64,000 nt of DNA from an uncultured Lachnospiraceae bacterium. GTDB lineage: Bacteria > Bacillota > Clostridia > Lachnospirales > Lachnospiraceae. The notes beneath the pieces were generated by a model. The model worked only from the letters and a program-made list of their open reading frames with translations, made no database searches and had not been told where the DNA came from. Where the stretch lies: the NCBI GenBank assembly GCA_910585765.1, contig CAJUES010000009.1, positions 18,428 through 82,427 on the forward strand, read 5' to 3'. Both the position numbers and the translations under genes were made by a program. Position 1 is the stretch's first letter. Each line of letters begins with the position of its first letter. Shown one piece after another: positions 34,501 to 43,509 of this stretch.

Positions 34501-36112
34501 CCGCCCACGGCTGCAGGGCAATCTCCTCCCCCGCATAGTAGATATTGGCGGCAAGCCATGAAGTGTCTGCGAGATAGATCATGGCATTCGCAAGAAAGAC
34601 CGGAAACTCTGCGCGCAGCGGAAAATCGGACTCCCGTATGTCAAACCCGACGACAATTTCTTTCCTGTCATCAAGTTCCCTGTAGTAGCCCACACACTTT
34701 CCATCGCACTCCAAAAAGCACTTCGCCCCATCCGGGAGCGCAAAGCAGTACGCCGTATTCACGCCGATCGTAAACCCGGACAGCCCGGCAGTCAGATCGC
34801 AGTCTGTCATGTCGAGCACCACATTTTCCAGCGTCTCTGTCGTCTCGCCCCCCAAACTGCCAAAGACCAGCCGGTTCGCTCCCTCGGTCTGCGGCGCCTG
34901 CCCCGCATCGTAGATCACGACATTGTAGCCTGCCTCTTTCAAGGGTGTTCTCGGCGTCAATACCGCTTCCAGCGAGTCCTCCGACTCCGATGTCCCACTC
35001 ACTTGCGCATCGGTCTTTGCCTTGGTGATACTCTCCCCCGTGACGGCGCGATACGCCTTTTCGATAAACGTGTTCCCATCCCCGACAAGCAGCCCGCGCA
35101 TCATGTTTTCCCGGCTCTTCACCGCCGACGAGTCGTTGTCGCGCGCAAGACTGTCAGAAGAACCGCCGGAAAACACAATCTTGTCGATCCGCGAGGTGAT
35201 CGTACGCCCCCGCCAGTCCACATCCTCAAAAAAGCAGATCCTGCTCTCAGAGGGCGCAAGGTTCATCGATGCGAGCGCGATCATTTTTTTGCCATAACTC
35301 TCATCGTCGCACAGGCTGACATCGAAGGCAGCTTCCTCATCACTGTAATTCGTAATGCTCACCATCACATCGTAGCTGCCGTCCTCGCGCCGGGTGAATG
35401 CCGTGTATTCGTTTGCGACGTTTGCGGTCACATCTCCGGCTGCATACAGCTCCTTTTCCGCATTGCAGCGCAGCTCGTCAAACGCAGCTGCCCCTTCACC
35501 GTCTGTGTAGACGAGCAAGTCCGCTGCGTCCGCGCCGCTGTTATCCGAGGACTCCTTGTCGGCAGCAGATTCCATCAGGGTATCCAACGTGGTCTGCGCC
35601 TGCGTGAGACTGCCGCCGCTGTCACTGCACTCTATGCCCTGCAGTGTGCGCACCAGACTGTCCGCATCCGCGATATCCACCGCAAGAAGCCTCGCACCTG
35701 CGGCATCCACTGTCACGACAGAAAAACGAGTGCCCTGCGCCGTCCGCACATGGTCACACGCCAGCTCCACCGCCTCCTCGAGACGGCTCTTTCCCGAATC
35801 CCCCACATGCTGCATGCTTGCACTGGTATCGATCAGCAATATTTTTCTCCCGCCGCTGTGCCCGTTGATCTGGATAAAGGGCGACATCAACGCGACCACC
35901 AGCAATAGGATGGTCAGGATCTGCAGATACATGAGAATGTTGTGGACAAACTTCTCGAAAAATGTCCGTGACTGCTCGTTTTTCAGCAGCTTTTTCCACA
36001 ATAGATTGGAGGAGATCAGGTAGTCCGTTCCCTTTGGTTTCAGCAAATATAAAATGATGATGACCGGAACCGCTGCCAGAAAGAGCAGCGGCAATTTGTA
36101 TTCAAATATCAT
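31544..36112 (-). CDS. 1522-residue membrane protein with three VWA-like domains
   Basis: The N-terminus is BatA-like: a helix (LPLLFLAAVPVIIILYLL) and a second helix (LQILTILLLVVALMSPF). VWA-like domain 1 begins at about residue 90 (ILLIDTSASMQ, a MIDAS DxSxS). Two further helices lie near 610 and 640. VWA-like domain 2 begins near 665 (VFLVDLSNSNEG). A glutamine-amidotransferase-like fold lies near 895-1000 (VLVISGRDV, VCCGGEDSFALGGY). VWA domain 3 is near 1010 (VMVIDRSGSMTS) and is the most complete. A final helix lies near 1435. It looks like two BatA-type proteins fused. The gene overlaps DUF58 by 11 bp. Confidence 0.85.
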   Translation of the reverse strand: MIFEYKLPLLFLAAVPVIIILYLLKPKGTDYLISSNLLWKKLLKNEQSRTFFEKFVHNILMYLQILTILLLVVALMSPFIQINGHSGGRKILLIDTSASMQHVGDSGKSRLEEAVELACDHVRTAQGTRFSVVTVDAAGARLLAVDIADADSLVRTLQGIECSDSGGSLTQAQTTLDTLMESAADKESSDNSGADAADLLVYTDGEGAAAFDELRCNAEKELYAAGDVTANVANEYTAFTRREDGSYDVMVSITNYSDEEAAFDVSLCDDESYGKKMIALASMNLAPSESRICFFEDVDWRGRTITSRIDKIVFSGGSSDSLARDNDSSAVKSRENMMRGLLVGDGNTFIEKAYRAVTGESITKAKTDAQVSGTSESEDSLEAVLTPRTPLKEAGYNVVIYDAGQAPQTEGANRLVFGSLGGETTETLENVVLDMTDCDLTAGLSGFTIGVNTAYCFALPDGAKCFLECDGKCVGYYRELDDRKEIVVGFDIRESDFPLRAEFPVFLANAMIYLADTSWLAANIYYAGEEIALQPWAEIDRSQFESRPGKAGLYTIGDGAYQENYVVRFQTATESDGRIMAELEDLSTNSSDAVRQQKVKQTIRHLFILLALVLLGIEWIVYVRQMRYQGKFYLAVRGVVFVCVLLAFLGIRIHKGSGRTATVFLVDLSNSNEGHLDEAQKYLQETIAKMPSGNAYGIVTFGKDALVEQFLTSERHYGGLMTVPEKAATNFEEAVSKALTLIPGEYSKRLVVLTDGRETRGDIRNMAQALTAGQAEFLTLLYENEETRDAYIDNVTLPAYLHPGDKYSVTVLVESNYDTDAVIALYSGSSQTAANSVHLNRGSNRFVFSAQVAADADSGATENMRVQVQAQGDTCQENDMFSAYSVVEAPPRVLVISGRDVSTSHFAAVLSAAGCDHNVVSARNAPVSINDMLDYKSIILVDTYIDDLPEKFLDNLETYVKDYGCGFVCCGGEDSFALGGYRDTVLETVLPVDMQLRGVNEMPTMAMVMVIDRSGSMTSREGNHGISNLDIAVRAAEVAVDNLNDSDYVGVLTFDDKYDWQVALRLADDKTAIKDAIRQISDGGGTTIKPALQEAVTVLAGSEASIKHIVLLTDGMGETGNFADVIGDCIDSDITLSTVAVGDGSDTRLLEYLADNCGGRYYYSDESSDIPKIFAQEVFLGGDSYIQNGVFSLSVQQGHELTGSLFPGGWPMLYGYVSATPKTASSPVIVSGEKGDPILTVWQYGLGRTAAWNSDVTGEWTGAFAGQEDYVQLWKRIVDYATGNAGMGEDSVNVVTAGERTAVDYQTSDYDSATEILVTVIDPNGETAEEKLHATAPGKYTAEIATPQTGLYHFNIRRMEDGAIQNYVTTAAAVQFSDEYKFDVSTDAYVKFAEEYGRIITEQEPVWTRLSTKARESYPLTNWLLALAVCLFVLDVAMRRFQYVPRRTAFMTKWRGRSAGNAAQGEPVTRESPVTQVSETEEVQTAKAAKAHKKQERQKKAKPSEQTLDTSQLLKKKDDRNV

Positions 36113-37064
36113 ATAACTTTCTCAGCTCCCGAAAGATCAGTTGATCAATATCCTTGTCCGCACCGCACACCGCGTAAAATGCCCCCATACGGGCGCACTC
36201 TGCGCGCAGCCCTGACAAAAAAGCCTGCACCGCCTGCTCGTAGACCCTGATGCTCGCGGCGTCCAGCGTAAGGCGCAGCGCGCTCTTCTCCTCCATGTCG
36301 ATCAGGTTGCGCGTACCCACAAGCTCCGCGGAGACCCCCGGCGAGATCTCCTCCCCCGCCAGCACATGCAGGAGCGCCGTCTTCTGTTTTCTGTACGCCA
36401 AAAAGCGCAGAAGCTTTCTCACGGTCTCCTGTTCCCGGTCCGCGTCCACAAACGACTCCTGCAGAAAATCGCTGATGATCATGGTCACGCCCGGTCCCTT
36501 CATCGGAAGCTGTCTGACAGCCTCATTGACATCCACGCCAGCCTCAAAGGTGCGCTGGGACAGCCAGTCTGCAAGCCCTGGCAGGGCATGTTTGCCGCCG
36601 CTGGCAGAAAAGGGCTGCTGCATCTGGCGCATGTCGTAGAGTATCACGCGATCCATGTTGTTGAGCCCCATATAGGCAAACGCCGCAGCCAGCATACAGG
36701 CGCATTCACTCTTTTTGTACACAGGGGCAGCCAGATGCGGTGTGCCGGCAATATTGGCGGATGGCCTGTCCGGCTGCTGTCCGTACGCCATCGATGCGCT
36801 GGTATCGATCAATATGGAAACGACCGCTTCCTTCTCCTCCATGTACTCCTTCACATACAGCCTGTCCAGCCGCCCGTAGGCGTTCCAGTCAATGCGCCGT
36901 ATGTCGTCGCCCGGCATGTACTCCCGGAAATCCGAAAATTCAGTCGAGGACCCTTTCTGCGTTGATTTGCGGTTTCCCGTCAGGTTCATGGAAGCTTTGT
37001 GTCCCATCGCCAGCCGAAGCCGGGAGAGCCTGGCAAAAAATGCGGCATCCAGTGTCATTGTCAT
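36102..37064 (-). CDS. DUF58 family protein
   Basis: The 320-residue protein carries the DUF58 signature: GSSTEFSDFREYMPGDDIRR, IDWNAYGRLDRLYVKEYMEE and a degenerate VWA-like start, VSILIDTSASM. DUF58 proteins accompany MoxR ATPases and are thought to act with them in assembly or stress-related folding at the membrane. It overlaps the moxR gene by 4 bp and the large VWA gene by 11 bp, so it is translationally coupled to both. Confidence 0.9.
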   Translation of the reverse strand: MTMTLDAAFFARLSRLRLAMGHKASMNLTGNRKSTQKGSSTEFSDFREYMPGDDIRRIDWNAYGRLDRLYVKEYMEEKEAVVSILIDTSASMAYGQQPDRPSANIAGTPHLAAPVYKKSECACMLAAAFAYMGLNNMDRVILYDMRQMQQPFSASGGKHALPGLADWLSQRTFEAGVDVNEAVRQLPMKGPGVTMIISDFLQESFVDADREQETVRKLLRFLAYRKQKTALLHVLAGEEISPGVSAELVGTRNLIDMEEKSALRLTLDAASIRVYEQAVQAFLSGLRAECARMGAFYAVCGADKDIDQLIFRELRKLYDI

Positions 37065-38038
37065 AATCTTGCATTCTCCTCCAGAATTTTCTCAATGACG
37101 TCATCCTCGCTGATCCCCTCGCTCACCGCGTCAAAGTTCAGGATGATGCGGTGTCTGAGCACAGGAAAAGCCGTCTCCTTCACATCCTGGAAAGACACAT
37201 TGAAACGTCCCTCCAGAAAAGCCTTCGCCCTCGCCGCGCGAATCAGCGCCTGCGCAGCCCTCGGGCTGGCACCTTCCCTGATATAGGGATTGCCGGCATG
37301 TGTGTCCATGACGATATCCAGCAGATAATCCATCACCGCATCGGCGATGGGGATCTGGTTCACCAGCGCCCTTGCCGCCATCAGCCCTCTGCTGTCCATC
37401 TGCTTTGTGATCTCCGGCTCCTGACTTCCCTCTGTCAGGGCGACGATACCCTTTAACTCCTCCCTGCCCGGAAAACGGACCAGGATCTTGAACATAAAGC
37501 GATCCAGCTGCGCCTCCGGCAGCGGATATGTCCCTTCATTCTCGATGGGATTCTGCGTCGCAAGCACGAAAAACGGTTCCTCGAGGGCATGACTGTCATT
37601 CCCCACGGTAACGGTATGCTCCTGCATCGCCTCAAGCAGCGCCGACTGCGTTTTCGGCGTGGCGCGGTTGATCTCGTCCGCCAGGATCAGGTTTGCAAAA
37701 ATCGGTCCGCGCTCAAAGGAAAACGCGCTGCCCTGCTCGTTCCTGATGATAATGTTCGTCCCTGTCACATCGCTCGGCATCAGATCCGGCGTAAACTGGA
37801 TCCGCTTGAACGACAGGTCAAAGACCTTCCCGATCGTGCTGACCAATCTCGTCTTGCCCAGTCCCGGCATACCCTCCAGCAGCACATTGCCTCCTGTGAG
37901 CATGGCAAGCATGACCTGCCGTATGATCTCCCGCTGCCCGATGATCCCCTTCTGAACCTCTCTCTCGCAGGCGGCGATGCGCTGCGCCATGTACACCGGA
38001 TCCTGCAGACCGCCGTTCACCCATTCACTCATATCCAT
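37061..38038 (-). CDS. MoxR-family AAA+ ATPase
   Basis: The 325-residue ATPase has Walker A EGMPGLGKTR, Walker B LILADEINRATPKTQSALLE, sensor stretch FVLATQNPIENEGTYPLPEAQ split by FVLATQNPIE and GTYPLPEAQLDRF, and the C-terminal lid GASPRAAQALIRAARAKAFL. MoxR proteins act as chaperones for VWA-domain partners. The immediate DUF58 and VWA genes supply those partners. GGAGGAC precedes the ATG. Confidence 0.93.
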   Translation of the reverse strand: MDMSEWVNGGLQDPVYMAQRIAACEREVQKGIIGQREIIRQVMLAMLTGGNVLLEGMPGLGKTRLVSTIGKVFDLSFKRIQFTPDLMPSDVTGTNIIIRNEQGSAFSFERGPIFANLILADEINRATPKTQSALLEAMQEHTVTVGNDSHALEEPFFVLATQNPIENEGTYPLPEAQLDRFMFKILVRFPGREELKGIVALTEGSQEPEITKQMDSRGLMAARALVNQIPIADAVMDYLLDIVMDTHAGNPYIREGASPRAAQALIRAARAKAFLEGRFNVSFQDVKETAFPVLRHRIILNFDAVSEGISEDDVIEKILEENARL

Positions 38039-38071
38039 CTGTCCTCCTTAGACACCTGTTTCCTTGATACA

Positions 38072-39436
38072 TTAATCAAAATTCGAGAAGTACTCCTTGA
38101 TAACTTCCTCCATGCCGCTGGGATATTTTCCCGCCGCGATCCCTTCATAAGCATTCTGCTCATAGTGTCCGATCACCGCCTCGTGGGACATGTGCGTCCC
38201 CTCCCAGCTCAGACCATTCTGGGCATGAAAATACTCCGAGGCGTCGTGGTCCACCGCATTTCCTGTGAGATTGCCGCTGTCAGCGATATCGTTCGGAATG
38301 CTTACATAGTCATGCGGTGTGCTGGCAGTGCCCGTTCCCCGTCCGCTGCCATTCTGACCGGAACCATCGCCCTGTCCACTGCTGCCATTCTGCCCGGATT
38401 GTCCGCCGTCCCCATTTTGCCCGGACTGTCCAGACTGTCCGGACTGCGCAGGCTGTCCGGACTGCGCAGACTGTCCGGACTGCGCAGGCTGTCCTCCGCT
38501 GCCGTTCTGCCCGGAGCCGCCGTTGCTGCCATCTTGACCGGACTGTCCGCCCTGTCCGTTTTGACCACCATTGCCAGACTGCCCTGCATTTCCCTTGGCA
38601 AGCTGTGCACTGCCCATCTCCTGCATTTTTTCCGCCAGCGCCTGCATGGACTCCGCCGTCACGGACGACACTGCCGCCCCGTTCTGCAGACTCTGTGCAA
38701 GCCCCGCCAGCTGGCTGCCCATATTCTCATATCTGTACTCCAGCTTTTCCGCAGCTGCCCGCATCATCTCATCGGAAGACAGCTGCCGGTACTCCTCCTG
38801 GGAAGCCTGCAGGCTCTCGATCATTTCCTGCAGCAGCGCCTGCTGTTCCGGCGTCAGCTCTTCCGCCTGATCCAACTGCTCCAACGCCTCCACGACTTCC
38901 TCGATCTCCTGCACTTTTTCTTTTGCATCCTCCCTGACTCTGTGCAGCTCCTCCGCGCGCTCCTTCATCTCCGACGGCACCAGTGCGAGGACAAGCAGCA
39001 CCGCGAGCAGCCCGGCAGGAACGCCTGTTCTTTTCCATGGCGGCAGCAGCGTTATCCGTATTTTATCCCGATGTGCCTGAAGCTGTCCCATGGCATCCGC
39101 ACGCTGCAGCGCAACAAATGCCCCTTCTTTGTCCAGATTCCCGTAAGCGGTGACGATCCTCTCGTCAAATCCAAAGCTGTCCATCACAAGCGCAGCCTGC
39201 TCCATGCCCGTCCGCTTCACATACGCCGTGACCGCAGCCGCGATCAGCGCCAGAACCAGCGCCAGGACAGCATAGGATCCGGCATAGTAAAGAGGAATCA
39301 CAAAAGATGCCGCCTGAAAAAGGATTCCCGCGGCAGCGCCGATGGTCAGCGCAGTGACCAGTTTCCTCAAAAATCCCGCCAGATTCAACCTGCGGCGACA
39401 GTTTCGTATCTCTTTTACAAATTCACGCTGTTCCAT
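38072..39436 (-). CDS. Membrane protein with coiled coil and Gly/Gln/Ser-rich repeats
   Basis: The 454-residue product has two helices near residues 25-70, a third near 130-145 (GLLAVLLVLALVPS), a Glu/Gln-rich coiled coil of about 100 residues, then about 95 residues of Gly-Gln-Ser-Asn repeats (units like GQSGQNG and AQSGQP, residues about 280-375). The C-terminus EAVIGHYEQNAYEG...EYFSNFD is well ordered. It lies between the ABC permease and moxR, so it belongs to the VWA cluster. No named family was recognised with confidence. Confidence 0.6.
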   Translation of the reverse strand: MEQREFVKEIRNCRRRLNLAGFLRKLVTALTIGAAAGILFQAASFVIPLYYAGSYAVLALVLALIAAAVTAYVKRTGMEQAALVMDSFGFDERIVTAYGNLDKEGAFVALQRADAMGQLQAHRDKIRITLLPPWKRTGVPAGLLAVLLVLALVPSEMKERAEELHRVREDAKEKVQEIEEVVEALEQLDQAEELTPEQQALLQEMIESLQASQEEYRQLSSDEMMRAAAEKLEYRYENMGSQLAGLAQSLQNGAAVSSVTAESMQALAEKMQEMGSAQLAKGNAGQSGNGGQNGQGGQSGQDGSNGGSGQNGSGGQPAQSGQSAQSGQPAQSGQSGQSGQNGDGGQSGQNGSSGQGDGSGQNGSGRGTGTASTPHDYVSIPNDIADSGNLTGNAVDHDASEYFHAQNGLSWEGTHMSHEAVIGHYEQNAYEGIAAGKYPSGMEEVIKEYFSNFD

Positions 39437-39486
39437 ATGGCTCCCCCCCGCAGCATTTTCTATTCCCTATTTATAAATCCGATCGG

Positions 39487-40380
39487 TCACTTTTTTCTGC
39501 TGCCCGACGCATTCATGGGGTTCACTCTCCACGCCGCTGCGATCATGAACAGAAGCGACAGGAGCAGAATACACGCCGCCGACAAGAACATCCACGTCTT
39601 TCCCTGAGACAGATAATACGTCAGCAAGCCGACGTCCCCTCTGCTAAAAGTAGAACCTTCCATTCCAAACAAAGATGCCCCTGTCATGATCTGCATGAAA
39701 AACTCCTCGAAGAACACACCTGGATTGAACAGCAGCAACAGCAAGGATTCCCCCGCACTTTCCCCCTCTGTCCACAGAAGATTCAGGATCAGCGGCACAA
39801 ACGTCAGCACATAGATCACGAAGTAGATCGCAAACGACAATACGACCGCCGATATGGACCTGCGGCAGCATGAAGAACAGAAAATCCCGATACTGCCTGA
39901 GAGCACTGACAGCAGTATGATGGTGAGCACAAAATAAAACAGACCTGACCACGCAAGACCACCCACGACAAACGACAAAGCCATGACAGGCATACCCGCA
40001 GCCACAAAGAAGAGGATGCGGACCACCGCAGAAACGACCTTGCCCAGCACGATCGAAAAAGGCGACATGCAGGTCGTCAGCATGATGTCAAATGTCTGCC
40101 GCTCCTTCTCCCCCGAGATAGACGACGCCGTGATGATCGGCACGATCAGCGCCACGATGCACACCTGCGCCACCGCAAGCACCGGGAACAGATAGATCAG
40201 CTTACTGTAGATATTGCCGCTGCTGTAATAATTGTCACAACTCGCCTGGATCACTGCCGTCGCCAGCAGAAATGCCAGCACGAGTACCGCGTCATAGGCA
40301 AACAGCCCCCAGCTGAAACGCATGCTGCGCGCCGTCACCTGCAAATCTTTCTTTACGATCGGATTCCACCGTATCTTCAC
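39487..40380 (-). CDS. ABC transporter permease (ABC-2 type)
   Basis: The 297-residue protein has six hydrophobic helices in the ABC-2 layout, beginning FAYDAVLVLAFLLATAVI. Between helices 2 and 3 it has the loop ISGEKERQTFDIMLTTCMSP, typical of ABC-2 and GldF-type permeases. It overlaps the ATPase gene by 4 bp. With the ATPase and the 666-residue membrane protein it resembles the GldA-GldF-GldG type of transporter, whose substrates are mostly unknown. Confidence 0.85.
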   Translation of the reverse strand: MKIRWNPIVKKDLQVTARSMRFSWGLFAYDAVLVLAFLLATAVIQASCDNYYSSGNIYSKLIYLFPVLAVAQVCIVALIVPIITASSISGEKERQTFDIMLTTCMSPFSIVLGKVVSAVVRILFFVAAGMPVMALSFVVGGLAWSGLFYFVLTIILLSVLSGSIGIFCSSCCRRSISAVVLSFAIYFVIYVLTFVPLILNLLWTEGESAGESLLLLLFNPGVFFEEFFMQIMTGASLFGMEGSTFSRGDVGLLTYYLSQGKTWMFLSAACILLLSLLFMIAAAWRVNPMNASGSRKK

Positions 40381-41303
40381 TGTGCGCCACCTCCTGTCAA
40401 CTGCATGAACAATGATTCCAGACTGCCTTCCTCCCTGTAAAAACCCGTGAGGACGACCTGGTTCTGGATCAGCTGCCCGATCAAGGCGCTGAGCTGCTCG
40501 TCCGTCCCATTGTTTGTGATGATGATCTCATTCTCCCTGACGGACTCCACCGACATCCCCGCGTGTTCCATCAGAAGCCGCACCGCAGTGTCAACGCCCG
40601 ATACAGCCTGGATATGGACGCGCCTGCCGCCAGCGACCTGCTGCATGATGTCCTCAATGCGGCCTGCCATGATCAGCTGCCCGCGGTTCATGATACCGAT
40701 GCTCGTACACATCTCGGAGAGTTCCGAGAGAATGTGGGAACTGATCACGATCGTCTTTCCCATAGCGTGCAGATTCTTCAACAGTTCCTTCATCTCCACT
40801 CTCGCCCTCGGGTCCAGCCCGGAGCTTGGCTCGTCCAATATCAGAAGCTTCGGGTTGTGCAGCAGCGACCGCGCCACACAGAGGCGCTGTTTCATGCCGC
40901 GTGACAGCGTGTCCACATAGAAATCCCGCTTATCCGAAAGGTTGACCAGCTCAAGCAGGTCATCTGTCAGCCTGGCGATGTCGCGCGAGCGCATACCGTA
41001 CATGGAACCATAGAAATCCATATACTCATGCACTTTCAGGTTATCGTACACGCCGAAAAAATCCGGCACGTAGCCGATCAGTCGTTTCATTTCCATACTG
41101 CCCATCCGCGCATTGGTATTCCCGATCTGCACCGAGCCGCCGCTCGCCTTGAGCAGCCCGCAGATGATGCGGATCGTGGTCGTCTTGCCCGCACCGTTTG
41201 GTCCCACAAAGCCGAACAGATCTCCCTCCGGAATGTGCAGGGACAGATGATTGACCGCGGTGAACGATCCATAATTTTTCGTCAGATCATAAATATTTAA
41301 CAT
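40377..41303 (-). CDS. ABC transporter ATP-binding protein
   Basis: The 308-residue ATPase has Walker A GPNGAGKTTT, signature LSRGMKQRLCVARSL, Walker B LLILDEPSSGLDPRA and H-loop ISSHILSELSE. The extra C-terminal 80 residues are a DUF4162-like tail common in export-type ATPases. The start was placed at ATG 41303, which has GGGAGG seven bases upstream and lies 13 bp after the preceding gene's stop, rather than at a more distant in-frame start. Confidence 0.9.
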   Translation of the reverse strand: MLNIYDLTKNYGSFTAVNHLSLHIPEGDLFGFVGPNGAGKTTTIRIICGLLKASGGSVQIGNTNARMGSMEMKRLIGYVPDFFGVYDNLKVHEYMDFYGSMYGMRSRDIARLTDDLLELVNLSDKRDFYVDTLSRGMKQRLCVARSLLHNPKLLILDEPSSGLDPRARVEMKELLKNLHAMGKTIVISSHILSELSEMCTSIGIMNRGQLIMAGRIEDIMQQVAGGRRVHIQAVSGVDTAVRLLMEHAGMSVESVRENEIIITNNGTDEQLSALIGQLIQNQVVLTGFYREEGSLESLFMQLTGGGAQ

Positions 41304-41316
41304 ACCGAACCTCCCA

Positions 41317-43317
41317 TCACTGAACAGCGTACAGGCAGCCATATGCCGTCTCGCCGCAGTCGTCGTCCACAGCTTTCTCCCAATTTCTGGTGACACCGAT
41401 GATCACCGTCCCGCTGAGATCCTCCCTGGAAAAAACCTCCCAGATCCCTGTTCCCAGGGCAGCTATCTCGTCATAATCCTTTCCGCGGCGGCCAAAGACG
41501 TAATCGCTCATGTAATCGTGACGATACGCCTCTATCAAGGTATCATAGCTCTGTTGTCCGGACGTGTAGACGACTTGTTCCAAAGTGTGCGTCTCCCCTG
41601 CCGGAAGGTTCTCATAGATGTACAGCACATTGTCGTTGATGACCGCAAAATATTGAAAATCACGGCTTGTTCCGTTCGTCACAGTCCCCGTGATCCCCCG
41701 CAGGGCGGAGGTTGTCAGGTCACTCGATATGGTGCCTGTCTCCATGTTCTGTGATGTTCCCGCCACAAAGTAACCGTCCTCAAAGCCCCTGTCCGGATTC
41801 ATGCCCAGAAAAACCCTGTCCCCTTCCCTGCAAATGCGGTAATGATACTTATCCTTCACCGCTCCATAATAAAAGTTTCCAAAGACCGGGCCCGCATAGT
41901 CATACCGCTCTGCCAGCCGCAGCTCCCATTCCCTGTAATCCGCATCATAACAGTGCAGATAGGTCACATTGCCGAGGCTTTTTCCCGTATTCTGACCGGA
42001 AAGCTTTTCGACTGTCACCGAGTACACCCTGGTATTCACGACCTCAAACCCTCTCCCGGCAAAATACACCAGCAGAACCCCCACAAGCACCGTTGCAGGG
42101 ACAGCTCCCCAGTACCAGTCCCGCCGTTTCATGGCACGCAGGATCAGATAGAGAATTGGACCCACAAAGACCGCATACAGGACCACGATCCATTTCAGCA
42201 CACCAAAGTTGAGACTGCCGCTGCCGTTTCCAAAGCTTCTGAAGATACCTCTGATGATATAATCCAGATCATAGTAACTGCTATAATAATCCAAATTTTT
42301 TACGTAATTATTCGCATTGTGCAGAAGCTCCCACACATAACTATCCCAGCCATTGATCACCTGATCCGGATCTCCCAGATCGGACAATGCATATGGCACG
42401 AGCTCCACCGCGCCGTCTCCCCACGACGACACCATGATCATGCTGTCCTTATCTGTGTTATACCGACCAGCCGAGTCCTTCAATTCCGCCAGAGTCAGCT
42501 GTTCCAGACTCCCGCCGCCGTCACTCTCAGAGACGTTTTCTGCCGGTTCATTTATCCGGACACACTCCACATCCAGAAAATCCAGTCCGCTCAGCGTTTC
42601 CTCCGCGTGTTCTCCTGTGCCGACGATCAGCATCCCTCCTCTGTCCACCCACTCCTGGATGCGCTCCAATGCCGCGTCCGCCAGAAAGCCGGTATTGTAA
42701 TCATCGATCACCAGAAATGTCAGAAGATCCAGCGATCCCATCAGATTGTCCTGGTCAAGCTCCACCAGATCGATCGGATACTCCACCCCGCCATAATACA
42801 CGACGCCTTCCCCACCCATATCCAAATAGGTGAGCGCTCTGTACGAATCACTCAGGATCCCCAGAGAAACAGAATCCGCACCGTCCAGCAAAAAGCGCTT
42901 AAACCCCTTTTCTGCAGCCACACGCCCCTTTTTATCCAGAAGGGTCACTTTCACCGTCTTGCTCCGGTCCTCCACGCTATTGACAGGTATACTGACCGCA
43001 AACTGCTTCGTGCTGCCCTGCGGGAGCGAGATCACAGTGTCATAGACACAGTTTAAGGAATCATAATTGTTCTCCAGGCTTACGCGCACTGTCCCTTCCC
43101 AGTCCTCTCCCCGGTTGTGCAGTGTCAGCTGGATCGTGTAGATATCGTCCTGCGAAAGCAGCCGCGCATCAATGTCAAATTCCTTATTTCCACTCCGGGA
43201 TGCCTCCTCAGCCGCGAGGCATGTCCTTCCCAGAAGCATGGAACCGAACAGCATTCCCAGTATCAAAACCACCCAAAACCGATTGCCTGCCTTACCTTTA
43301 TTTCTCATATCCATCAC
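41317..43317 (-). CDS. GldG-like membrane protein of the ABC/VWA cluster
   Basis: The 666-residue protein begins with a signal helix (FWVVLILGMLFGSMLLG, cleavage near CLAAEEA), then a large extracellular part with a beta-sandwich segment (YTIQLTLHNRGEDWEGTVRV) and an amidotransferase-like segment (IQEWVDRGGMLIVGTGEHAEE). Two helices lie near 375-425 (WIVVLYAVFVGPILYLILRA; AVPATVLVGVLLVYFAG). It leads the cluster, 13 bp before the ATPase gene. The GTG start has two in-frame ATGs within four codons, so the exact start is unsure. Confidence 0.65.
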   Translation of the reverse strand: MMDMRNKGKAGNRFWVVLILGMLFGSMLLGRTCLAAEEASRSGNKEFDIDARLLSQDDIYTIQLTLHNRGEDWEGTVRVSLENNYDSLNCVYDTVISLPQGSTKQFAVSIPVNSVEDRSKTVKVTLLDKKGRVAAEKGFKRFLLDGADSVSLGILSDSYRALTYLDMGGEGVVYYGGVEYPIDLVELDQDNLMGSLDLLTFLVIDDYNTGFLADAALERIQEWVDRGGMLIVGTGEHAEETLSGLDFLDVECVRINEPAENVSESDGGGSLEQLTLAELKDSAGRYNTDKDSMIMVSSWGDGAVELVPYALSDLGDPDQVINGWDSYVWELLHNANNYVKNLDYYSSYYDLDYIIRGIFRSFGNGSGSLNFGVLKWIVVLYAVFVGPILYLILRAMKRRDWYWGAVPATVLVGVLLVYFAGRGFEVVNTRVYSVTVEKLSGQNTGKSLGNVTYLHCYDADYREWELRLAERYDYAGPVFGNFYYGAVKDKYHYRICREGDRVFLGMNPDRGFEDGYFVAGTSQNMETGTISSDLTTSALRGITGTVTNGTSRDFQYFAVINDNVLYIYENLPAGETHTLEQVVYTSGQQSYDTLIEAYRHDYMSDYVFGRRGKDYDEIAALGTGIWEVFSREDLSGTVIIGVTRNWEKAVDDDCGETAYGCLYAVQ

Positions 43318-43426
43318 CGCTCTCTGTCAAAATATATAAATCCCCTGTGTTTACATGTTCCGAGAATATTATACAGGACTTTCCATAAAATAGCAATGCA
43401 AATCACTGTAATCGAATCAGGCAAAA

Positions 43427-43451
43427 ATCGAGCAGGGGAATCCCGTGTGCA
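43427..43451. repeat. Dispersed repeat, right-arm fragment
   Basis: ATCGAGCAGGGGAA followed by TCCCGTGTGCA matches the right arm of the 20.7-kb repeat family in rearranged order. It abuts the galactokinase-family terminator. Confidence 0.55.
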
Positions 43452-43452
43452 T

Positions 43453-43487
43453 AAAAAGTGGAGGTCCTCCCCGAACGCTCCACTTTT
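43453..43487 (-). terminator. Terminator of the galactokinase-family gene
   Basis: AAAAGTGGAG and CTCCACTTTT pair in a 10-bp stem, followed on the minus strand by TTTTTATG. It lies 22 bp past the stop codon at 43510. Confidence 0.75.
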
Positions 43488-43509
43488 CCTATGCCGCCTT
43501 TTAAAGTTG

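Noticed and set aside
38380..38570. Repetitive DNA as a possible CRISPR array or satellite
   Set aside because: It is in-frame Gly/Gln/Ser-coding sequence without unique spacers.
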